In this document: positions 42,346-51,379 of the stretch, piece after piece | How positions within the stretch are numbered: position 1 is the stretch's first letter | Layout of the letters: each line of letters begins with the position of its first letter | Origin: Rhynchopus sp. YZ270_cl-10 | Taxonomy: Eukaryota > Euglenozoa > Diplonemea > Diplonemida > Diplonemidae | Assembly (NCBI GenBank): GCA_964035575.1 | Contig: OZ037835.1 | Location: forward strand, 1,612,001 to 1,676,000 | Direction: 5' to 3' | Length of the DNA stretch: 64,000 bases | Translations under genes and position numbers: made by a program | The notes under the pieces: model-generated | The model's database searches: none | Seen by the model: only the letters and a program-made list of their open reading frames with translations | Told to the model about the DNA's origin: nothing

Positions 42346-43860
42346 ATGATGATATGCGCGCTGCTGCTGTGCGTGGAAGCTGTGCTGCCTGCGTGCACAG
42401 GTACAACCGCTCCGGCGTGTCGGTACGAATTCTCGAGTGCACCCCCTGGTTCTTTCGGAAGTGCCGACTTCTCACCGGACGGGCTACTGATTGCAACCTC
42501 AGCTGGTTGGCTGTCTGATCCCGTGGTGCGGAGCACACAAGACGGCTCTGTGGTGGCAGTGCTTCCAGCTGAAGGGCCCAAGAAGTCTGTGCTCTTCTCA
42601 CCCAACGGGCAGGAGATTGTAGTTGCATGCAACAATCGTGTGCTAGTGTTCAGCACGACAACTTGGCAACAGCTGCATGTGATCTTTGTTACGGATGATA
42701 TCTCTGACGTGGCCTACTCGCACGACAGTGCTCATCTCGCTGTGGCCACCTACACTTTCGGCGCAGTGTACACGACCAGCGGGACCCTCGTCGCGAATTT
42801 CACTGGACACGGCGAGACGATCAGTGTTGCCTTCTCTCACGATGATTCGCAAGTTGTGAGTGGCGGAGCGGACAAAAAGGCCCGCGTGTGGTCCTCCACC
42901 ACCGCTGTTGAGTCGTTTGCGATGACACACGAGGCTCAGGTCTATTCAGTTGCGTGGTCGGATGATGGGAAGCTGATTGCGACCGCAAGCCAAGAAATCA
43001 CTGGGGTGACTGGCCATCAATACAATGCGGCAAAGCTGTGGGACGCGCGAGATGGATCGGAGTTAACGACGTTTTCTCCCAGTTACCCCGCCCGTGTTGT
43101 GTTTGCTCCGTCCAGTAAGCAGGTGGCTGTTGGGGAAGCGTCAATTCCTGGGGGTGAAAGTACAAAGAGAGTGACGTTGTTCGGAACGGAGGCACCTTAC
43201 GCATCACAAGCAGTGTACCCTGTCGGCGGTGTTTGCCTTTCCTATTCAAAGCAAGGTGATTTGTTGGCCATGTGTAGTATTTTCTCACGCACACTGACGG
43301 TTTGGGACGTGCTCCCGGGAACTGATCCGTCGTGCCCTGCGTCAGGTGTGGTCGTGTCTGTGGGAGGTGCCCCGGTTGCAGGCGTGCCCGTGTCGGCAGC
43401 GGCGCTGAACGAAGTGGTGGCGGGACCGGTCTTCAGCCTCTCGGTGCTGCCGCCCCCGATGCGCAACGGTGCGTTCCACTTTGCGAACAGCGTGGTGCCG
43501 GCCACAACCGACATCGAGCTGTCGTGCTGCGGCTCCGCGACCGCATGCGAGTTCTACGTTGTGTCGTACAACTGTGGCGACTGCATGGCAAGCGACATGA
43601 ACGGCGGCTTCCCCTCTGTGCTCCCGACTGCAGGCTTCGACGCAGGCAGCTGCTCTCCGTGGTTCACTGTGAACGATGCCGGACCTGTGGAACACCCGAC
43701 GGTTGTGCACCACAAGCAGGTTGCTGCAGGCGACTCGGTGACCGTGACCACCACCAAGCAGGCCCTCTTCTTCGCAGTGTTTGGCGACAACAAGGCCCTC
43801 GGAGGGCCGTGGTGCAAGCGTGCAGCTGGCCCGGCTGTGGGCAACTCATGCCACGCATAG
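42346..43860 (+). CDS. Secreted WD40/cysteine-rich protein, copy 17
   Basis: Product identical to copy 1 and the last complete copy; preceded by 150 bases of hexamer. Confidence 0.85.
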   Translation: MMICALLLCVEAVLPACTGTTAPACRYEFSSAPPGSFGSADFSPDGLLIATSAGWLSDPVVRSTQDGSVVAVLPAEGPKKSVLFSPNGQEIVVACNNRVLVFSTTTWQQLHVIFVTDDISDVAYSHDSAHLAVATYTFGAVYTTSGTLVANFTGHGETISVAFSHDDSQVVSGGADKKARVWSSTTAVESFAMTHEAQVYSVAWSDDGKLIATASQEITGVTGHQYNAAKLWDARDGSELTTFSPSYPARVVFAPSSKQVAVGEASIPGGESTKRVTLFGTEAPYASQAVYPVGGVCLSYSKQGDLLAMCSIFSRTLTVWDVLPGTDPSCPASGVVVSVGGAPVAGVPVSAAALNEVVAGPVFSLSVLPPPMRNGAFHFANSVVPATTDIELSCCGSATACEFYVVSYNCGDCMASDMNGGFPSVLPTAGFDAGSCSPWFTVNDAGPVEHPTVVHHKQVAAGDSVTVTTTKQALFFAVFGDNKALGGPWCKRAAGPAVGNSCHA

Positions 43861-44631
43861 TGCGCTTACCTTTCGTAGGCAGCGTCAAACTTGAGAAGTG
43901 ACCTTCATTTTTTTTTTTTTTTTTTTTGAAAAACACCAAACGCTGTTCACAATAATCATATATTGGTGAGAATGAATGGGAAAAGTAACGTTTTTGAGTT
44001 TACCCAAGTTTTCCTGTTTAACCCTTTAGACAGGGGTCCTAAGAGTGGTAACTTTTAGTTAGGGACTTTCCAGGGTTAGAGGTCTCGATGCCACTGTAGG
44101 CTTGTTGATCCCGGGTGATAAGAGATGAGCGCCAGTTGGGCTTGTCTCTCCAGGGGTAGAGCTCTGTGGTCTCATGCATTACTGTTGTATCTATGCTCGG
44201 ATGTTTTTCGTGTCTGCTTGCACTGTTTTTTCTGTCCTGTTACAAGAACACTGATGAGTTTATATGGCCCTGCCTGAGCAGAGTTCTTGATGATCCCGGG
44301 TGATAAGACTGAGGGCCGGATGGGCTCGTCTTTCAAGGGTTAGAGTTCTTGCTCGGGGGATTTTTCGCTCTCTCTGTGGTGTTTGTGTTCTGTTATGTTA
44401 CTTGTACACTGTTTTGTTTCTTCCTGTGGCACAAAAGCGGATGAGCTAATGCTGAGTAACCCTGCTTGAGCAGAGTTCTTGATGATCCCGGGTGACTCCA
44501 GGGTTAGACTCCAGGGTCTCTTTTCCTTCCCTCGTACGTCACAATAAAGAGACCCCTTCCCTCGCATTTTTTCACGACATTGTTTTTGGGTTTGGGTAAT
44601 GTTCACGGGCTATTCTCTATACACCAGATCT

Positions 44632-44919
44632 CCACCTCCACCTCCACCTCCACCTCCACCTCCACCTCCACCTCCACCTCCACCTCCACCTCCACCTCCA
44701 CCTCCACCTCCACCTCCACCTCCACCTCCACCTCCACCTCCACCTCCACCTCCACCTCCACCTCCACCTCCACCTCCACCTCCACCTCCACCTCCACCTC
44801 CACCTCCACCTCCACCTCCACCTCCACCTCCACCTCCACCTCCACCTCCACCTCCACCTCCACCTCCACCTCCACCTCCACCTCCACCTCCACCTCCACC
44901 TCCACCTCCACCTCCACCT
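44632..44919 (+). repeat. (CCACCT)48 tract, unit 18
   Basis: Forty-eight perfect hexamers, the longest tract, in front of the one truncated gene copy. Confidence 0.95.
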
Positions 44920-44966
44920 CCTCCCCTACCCGAAATCAGACAACAACAGACAACAAGAGAGGTGAA

Positions 44967-45332
44967 ATGATGATATGCGCGCTGCTGCTGTGCGTGGAAG
45001 CTGTGCTGCCTGCGTGCACAGGTACAACCGCTCCGGCGTGTCGGTACGAATTCTCGAGTGCACCCCCTGGTTCTTTCGGAAGTGCCGACTTCTCACCGGA
45101 CGGGCTACTGATTGCAACCTCAGCTGGTTGGCTGTCTGATCCCGTGGTGCGGAGCACACAAGACGGCTCTGTGGTGGCAGTGCTTCCAGCTGAAGGGCCC
45201 AAGAAGTCTGTGCTCTTCTCACCCAACGGGCAGGACCATAAAGATCTTAAGGAAGATATTTGTGTTTTTTCAGGATTCCTGGAAATCCTGACACTTTGTG
45301 TTTTTTTTCTTCAGGATTTTTCAAGATCCTGA
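44967..45332 (+). pseudogene. WD40/cysteine-rich gene, copy 18, truncated after residue 89
   Basis: Identity with the other copies runs from the signal peptide through SVLFSPNGQ (residue 89) and stops at 45235, where foreign sequence begins. The frame continues for 32 unrelated residues to a stop at 45330-45332, giving a 121-residue product. Only the signal peptide and the first two blades remain, so it cannot form the propeller. It might be secreted as a short peptide if expressed, but a relic of the array edge is more likely. Confidence 0.85.
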
Positions 45333-45490
45333 CAATTTGTGTTTTTTTTTTTTTTTTTTACCAGGGGGCTTCTCTATGTTGTAGGCATACAGAGGTACAG
45401 ATTTTACAGACCGGGGCCGCAACTGGCTGGGATGTCACGAAACTGACAAAAAAAGTGGTTTTCGACCTTTTTTTTTGGCCTGCTGTACAG
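45236..45490. other. Junction sequence with two tandem hairpins
   Basis: The sequence is unrelated to the WD unit. Two near copies spaced 41 bases apart each contain an inverted repeat followed by TTTGTG and a T-run: CAGGATTCCTGGAAATCCTG at 45271-45290 (7-bp stem) and CAGGATTTTTCAAGATCCTG at 45312-45331 (6-bp stem). T-tracts lie at about 45342-45359 and 45470-45477. No gene is visible. Confidence 0.6.
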
Positions 45491-47245
45491 TATAGTATAG
45501 TATAGTATAGTACTGTACTGTACTGTACTGTACTGCACTGTACTGTACTGTACTGTACTGTACTGTACTGTACTGTACTGTACTGTACTGTACTGTACTG
45601 TACTGTACTGTACTGTACTGTACTGTACTGTACTGTACTGTACTGTACTGTACTGTACTGTACTGTACTGTACTGTACTGTACTGTACTGTACTGTACTG
45701 TACTGTACTGTACTGTACTGTACTGTACTGTACTGTACTGTACTGTACTGTACTGTACTGTACTGTACTGTACTGTACTGTACTGTACTGTACTGTACTG
45801 TACTGTACTGTACTGTACTGTACTGTACTGTACTGTACTGTACTGTACTGTACTGTACTGTACTGTACTGTACTGTACTGTACTGTACTGTACTGTACTG
45901 TACTGTACTGTACTGTACTGTACTGTACTGTACTGTACTGTACTGTACTGTACTGTACTGTACTGTACTGTACTGTACTGTACTGTACTGTACTGTACTG
46001 TACTGTACTGTACTGTACTGTACTGTACTGTACTGTACTGTACTGTACTGTACTGTACTGTACTGTACTGTACTGTACTGTACTGTACTGTACTGTACTG
46101 TACTGTACTGTACTGCACTGTACTGTACTGTACTGTACTGTACTGTACTGTACTGTACTGTACTGTACTGTACTGTACTGTACTGTACTGTACTGTACTG
46201 TACTGTACTGTACTGTACTGTACTGTACTGTACTGTACTGTACTGTACTGTACTGTACTGTACTGTACTGTACTGTACTGTACTGTACTGTACTGTACTG
46301 TACTGTACTGTACTGTACTGTACTGTACTGTACTGTACTGTACTGTACTGTACTGTACTGTACTGTACTGTACTGTACTGTACTGTACTGTACTGTACTG
46401 TACTGTACTGTACTGTACTGTACTGTACTGTACTGTACTGCACTGTACTGTACTGTACTGTACTGTACTGTACTGTACTGTACTGTACTGTACTGTACTG
46501 TACTGTACTGTACTGTACTGTACTGTACTGTACTGTACTGTACTGTACTGTACTGTACTGTACTGTACTGTACTGTACTGTACTGTACTGTACTGTACTG
46601 TACTGTACTGTACTGTACTGTACTGTACTGTACTGTACTGTACTGTACTGCACTGTACTGTACTGTACTGTACTGTACTGTACTGTACTGTACTGTACTG
46701 TACTGTACTGTACTGTACTGTACTGTACTGTACTGTACTGTACTGTACTGTACTGTACTGTACTGTACTGTACTGTACTGTACTGTACTGTACTGTACTG
46801 TACTGTACTGTACTGTACTGTACTGTACTGTACTGTACTGTACTGTACTGTACTGTACTGTACTGTACTGTACTGTACTGCACTGTACTGTACTGTACTG
46901 TACTGTACTGTACTGTACTGTACTGTACTGTACTGTACTGTACTGTACTGTACTGTACTGTACTGTACTGTACTGTACTGTACTGTACTGTACTGTACTG
47001 TACTGTACTGTACTGTACTGTACTGTACTGTACTGTACTGTACTGTACTGTACTGTACTGTACTGTACTGTACTGTACTGTACTGTACTGTACTGTACTG
47101 TACTGTACTGTACTGTACTGTACTGTACTGTACTGTACTGTACTGTACTGTACTGTACTGTACTGTACTGTACTGTACTGTACTGTACTGTACTGTACTG
47201 TACTGTACTGTACTGTACTGTACTGTACTGTACTGTACTGTACTG
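45491..47245. repeat. (TACTG)n pentanucleotide satellite, about 351 units
   Basis: Four TATAG units (45491-45510) are followed by 347 units of TACTG, with a T-to-C variant (CACTG) at 45536, 46116, 46441, 46651 and 46881 only. The length is 1755 bases. Because 5 is coprime to 3 and no stop can form, all six frames are open throughout. The long minus-strand open frames across it (Gln-Tyr-Ser-Thr-Val repeats) are therefore by-products and not evidence for a gene. Confidence 0.97.
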
Positions 47246-47614
47246 TTTCTTTCGTACGCCGTGAATATCGCATAAAAACTTTTACAGAAAAAAATGAAAG
47301 AACAAGAACTGAGAGTACTTGTGGGACAAATACAAAACAGTACAGACACCACTTCCCCCAATCCGGAGGCATCAGCTCAAAACCCAACAAACAAAAAATA
47401 TACAAAAGACGAGCTATGACTATGCCAAGGGATATGCCCAGAATGTCATGCGAAGAAGAAACTGGTGAACGGAAAAAATATTACACAACATAATATTGCC
47501 GATCACATGTTTCAGGCGCATGGCATTCATGTGTTTGATATACCCTAAACCTACTATATATGGACCGTAAAAATGGTCGAACTCATATTTTTCGACAAAT
47601 GGTCCAACTTTTTT
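47246..47614. other. AT-rich sequence right of the satellite
   Basis: I see no gene. The minus-strand open frames that enter from the satellite end here. A local inverted pair, accgtaaaaatggtcg / cgacaaatggtcc, lies at about 47563-47606. Confidence 0.4.
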
Positions 47615-47785
47615 ATGAACAAGATAAAACAATAAGCTCGCGTTTCTTTTATCGAACAGATTTTATTCTCCGCCCCGTACCCAAAACGTAAACACCACTT
47701 TGAATCAGAAAAAATATTTTCCTCTCCTTTTTTCTTCCACACGCGCTGGTTTTTGTATTTCGCTAATTTTTATCAAAAAGCTTTC
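47615..47785. repeat. Dispersed block A, copy 1
   Basis: The 171 bases appear identical to 51193-51363 and a diverged version lies at about 54636-54800. The block is T-rich and includes TTTTATTCTCCGCCCCGTAC and a TCAAAAAGCTTTC end. It contains no gene and is probably part of a duplicated intergenic region. Confidence 0.8.
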
Positions 47786-50760
47786 TTTATATGATACAAC
47801 TGCGGACGTATGGCGTACGATGGCGTCTGCAGCAGCGCTGTGCGAAGACGGCTTTGACATGAGCTATGAGGGAAGGTGATGCCCGAAGGTGCGGACTCAC
47901 GCGGTTGAGTACTGGTGACACAACCGTCCTGGCCTAGACGCTGAACCTGCAGGAGCGATCCCGTGCACAGGCTGCGATCTGTGTGTCCACCACGACGCTT
48001 CGGGTTGGCGACAAACGACGCTGGGAGGCCATCTGCGGAAGAAGCAGAACGACGTGCCTCCACAATCTTGTGTCACTCACACGCACGTTGGACGGCAGGT
48101 ACCAGCAGAGCGTTTGAGCAGGACACCGTAGCACCCGCCGACAGCAACGACCGCGCAAGAGTGGGCAGTGGTTGCCAGTGGTGTAGCGGGAGTTTTCGTA
48201 CACTCCGGTGACGGGAACGAAGGACGTATGCTGCAGGTGCTCGGCGCCAGCTTCCAGACGTGGAGGTTGTGTCGGACGGAACCTACACGACACTAGTGCC
48301 CGTTGCTTGCGTAGTTTTCCCTGCAATGTGACGACGACGAGCCCACTGAGCCTGTATGACGTTTACGGATGTACCTGGGATCCGGATCGGCTTCCCTGCT
48401 GAGGAGGCGTTGTTTTTTATGGGACGCTGTTCACGCTCCGTTGCGATGACGCGGAACATGGAGCTGCAGGATTGCGGTGTGTGGGCGATTGAGCGCACGT
48501 GGAAGAACCAGAGGTACTACATCCTAGTCTGCATGGCTGTGGAGGTGACGTTGATGTGTAGCGCCGCCCTGAAGGAATAGAGGGTGATCCGTATCACCAG
48601 TATTGTCCCCATCCGCAAGGCTGCCCCACCTTCAAGATCGCGCAGAAGACCGATTGGCTCGCCTTCTGATCGATGCGAGGGAATACGACATAGGGGTACC
48701 ATGCTCAGATGCCACCCCCTATACGACAAGAGTCTAAACCGGTTCTCCCTCACACCACAACTGCACGACATCGAGCGCTCACCCACAACCTTCTCTGTTG
48801 CGTAGATTCTCTAGGGGATGTCGGGGCCGCGATGCCTTAGTATGCCTGTGCGAAGTGATCCATCAGTCTCCGCACAGGAAAAGGCAGTGAAGATCCTTTG
48901 TGGTACGTGACTCCGCCGTGGAGTTGTCGTGGGAAGCCACCAGGCCGTAATCTCGCGGGGCAACAGAGTCAGCTGCAGCCATGGCGATGAGGGCAGTGAA
49001 CAGCTCCTCAATGCGAATTGACGGGTACGCGCGTCGGCAGGAGAGTTTCCTACGAATCTGAAGAACTTTTCGACGAATACCCACCGCGAGAACATTGCCT
49101 TTGTTGGGACAGTGAACCCGTCGAAGAAGGACTCCTCGCTTGAGGGGGTTGCGGACATGGCGGCTGGGGAGAAGACAAACTCGGGTGCTGCAGCGGCCCT
49201 CGGGTTTGACGTGACGCCGATGCCGCCGTCGCCGATCACCACGTGGTGCCGTGGAAGCATCTGGCGGAGGGGCAGCGCGACATGTTCGTGATGCGTCTGA
49301 TCTAGCAGTCGCGCAACCTTCCGCCCGAACCAGATTGTGGCGCTGTCGAAGCTGCTGCTGGATGCGCACAAGTTTGCGCAGATCAAGATGCAGGAGAAGC
49401 GTTCGACGGTGTCGCAGCGTCCAGTTCACACGCGTTTTCACCTTTCATTGTCGTAGGGCCCAACAAGACAAAGGAGGCACCGTCGCTGGCGCTCGACCAG
49501 ATATGGCAGACAGGCGCCTCCATCAACACACATCGAGGCCCTCACCTCCGCACGACGAAAGTCCTTTAGTAGGAGTAGCGTCGAATAGGGTCATAGTCCT
49601 GTCCCAGTCTACGGCTGTAGCGCAGTGGCAGCTAATCTGATGAGAGAGGCAGCAATCAGAGCGAATCCGGCGATCGGCATGCGCATGACCAAGTGTGTCC
49701 ATCCGTAACACCCGATGTGGTGGTGCCACCGCTCTGCATGACGTGAGGACCCGGGGGAACGGCGACACGAGCAGCTTACGCCTCCAGTTCTCGTCTGGCA
49801 CACGGTCTTCGCCGTCATGTCCAGCTGAATGCCAATGAACACAAGCAGCTGATCACTGCGTGCACGTGTACTTGTGTTTTTTAATCCTCTTGTTTCTTCA
49901 TCCAAAGGTCACATCATGAGCAGTGCGGCTCGGAAGGTGGCCAAGCTGCGAGGGGACCCAGCCGAGCTGCTGTACACCCTCCCCTAGTACATGTTCCCCG
50001 TCGTCCGCTACTGGAAGCAACGCGGAGTGGCGTTCAGTATGTCAGACGTTCACAGCCTGGGACGGGAAACCTCTCTGTACTTCCCGGAGGTTCGCGACCA
50101 CTCCTGGAAGCGAGGGGCCCTGCAGCACTTGGCGTTGATGGGTGCGGCGTGGGGGACATGCTGGTTGTGTAACGCCACAAGGAGGTCGACACCCTCCGTA
50201 CCTCTGGATAGTAATCGGGAGTCAGGAGCTACGCGTGGTCCCTGGAGTCGCACCCCTTGGTTGAGGTGGGATTCACGATATCACGGCGGATGTGGCAACA
50301 CGTTGTGCGCTTACTGCCCAGGAGACTGACGCGACGTGGCAGGGTTGCGACCTTCGGATCTTGCTTTGTGGAGAACTTCCCGGATGGACACCTCATGCAC
50401 CTCGGCTTGAGCACCACTGTGAGTGCCGTCCTCCGCAAACACAAGCGAGAGCTGGGTGTCAGGTCTCCTCCTCCCACCTACAGGGGTGGACCCGCTGGTG
50501 GTTAGGTTGTTGTCAGGCATCAGGTCTTCGGAGAAGGTCTTGGTCGGGACGAAGGATGCGTCCAATAGTAGAAGAGTTCAAGAATGTAGGTTATATTATT
50601 TGTGCCTCTATGTACGGCACTCTGGGTTTGTACGGCACTCTGGGTTTGGTGTGAACGCCCAGGTGTCAGCTCAGGTTATCGTTTCTTGTTATTTCTGTGT
50701 AAAAGAAAACCGACGCTGGAGTCTTTTATTGTAAACTGGTCGCGATAGTTTTCGCGAACT
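47786..50760. pseudogene. Decayed coding-like region, unrecognised
   Basis: The GC-richer composition resembles coding DNA, but open stretches are short (about 60-190 codons), overlap in several frames on both strands and are interrupted. Examples on + are about 48356-48580, 49251-49640, 49991-50329 and 50257-50505. No domain could be named, so this may be one or more old genes or a mobile element in decay. About 47990-48035 resembles 60-105 at the left edge of the window. An 18-base unit TGTACGGCACTCTGGGTT is doubled at about 50611-50647. Confidence 0.4.
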
Positions 50761-51027
50761 TTCCTGCAGTCAACGCAGGGAAAGAACAATCAACGATGTG
50801 ATACAGGATATGGGTGGTTCAGTGATTCCGCAGAACCTACACCATTGATGTGTCTCAACCAAAACCAAATCAATTAAAAAAGAGAGAGTTTTTGACGTAA
50901 GGAAAGAAAACTGTTTTTTCTCTTTAATGTTATCGGCGGCTCGTCCACCCCTTCCCTACTGCGGCAACGCTGTGGTCCCTTGTGCGGCAGGGATGGGTTG
51001 AAAAGGGGAGGGGGGGAGTTGTTTCTA
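50761..51027. other. Intergenic sequence with a degenerate shared motif
   Basis: No gene is seen. About 50812-50870 holds a diverged copy of the element found at 51090-51155, 54253-54320, 54950-55018 and 57312-57380. A G-run (GGGGAGGGGGGAG) lies at 51005-51017. Confidence 0.4.
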
Positions 51028-51193
51028 TTCCCTTGTTTCGAGTGCGAAACGTTTCTCCATGTATTGCACGGGAAACAATATGACAAACAGGTGCAGGGTG
51101 GTTCCGTGCTTATCATAGAACCTGGCACCTTGTGTGTCTCCCAAAAACCAAAAAAGCGTTGTGTGTGTAGTTTTGAAGGAAGGAAAAATAAAA
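51028..51193. repeat. Dispersed block B, copy 1
   Basis: The 166 bases appear identical to 54191-54356. They contain CCTTGTTTCGAGTGCGAAAC and the shared motif ending GTGTCTCCCAAAAACC. Block A follows directly here, whereas at the other site about 280 bases intervene. Confidence 0.8.
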
Positions 51194-51363
51194 TGAACAA
51201 GATAAAACAATAAGCTCGCGTTTCTTTTATCGAACAGATTTTATTCTCCGCCCCGTACCCAAAACGTAAACACCACTTTGAATCAGAAAAAATATTTTCC
51301 TCTCCTTTTTTCTTCCACACGCGCTGGTTTTTGTATTTCGCTAATTTTTATCAAAAAGCTTTC
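51193..51363. repeat. Dispersed block A, copy 2
   Basis: Matches 47615-47785 over the full 171 bases and directly abuts block B. The following CCCTCCCCCCGCTCCCTG pyrimidine stretch is also shared with the diverged copy near 54800. Confidence 0.8.
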
Positions 51364-51379
51364 CCTCCCCCCGCTCCCT

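Larger units (their letters stand above)
1850..45235 (+). repeat. Tandem array of 18 WD40-gene units (17 complete, 1 truncated)
   Basis: Each unit is (CCACCT)n, a fixed 47-base leader, a 1515-base CDS and a spacer of about 771 bases. Distances between successive ATGs are 2465, 2586, 2417, 2573, 2531, 2525, 2508, 2513, 2458, 2585, 2543, 2555, 2441, 2579, 2561, 2483 and 2621. Almost all of this variation comes from the hexamer, with 21, 22, 42, 14, 40, 33, 32, 29, 30, 21, 42, 35, 37, 18, 41, 38, 25 and 48 copies in order. Outside the hexamer the visible differences are one base in a post-stop T-tract (units 2 and 7), one deleted base before unit 10 and one missense change in unit 9. The array starts at an LRR-tail junction and ends in a truncation at 45235. 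Confidence 0.95.

Noticed and set aside
1850-44919. CRISPR array
   Set aside because: The repeats are contiguous hexamers or whole gene units with no unique spacers, and the genes are eukaryotic.
45358-47405. Two large minus-strand proteins (about 660 residues, Gln-Tyr-Ser-Thr-Val repeats)
   Set aside because: A stop-free pentamer is open in every frame; both overlap fully and consist of satellite translation.
49613-49680. tRNA-like stretch (GTAGCGCAGTGGCAG resembles an A box)
   Set aside because: No B box (GGTTCGAA-like) and no cloverleaf or acceptor stem could be found downstream.
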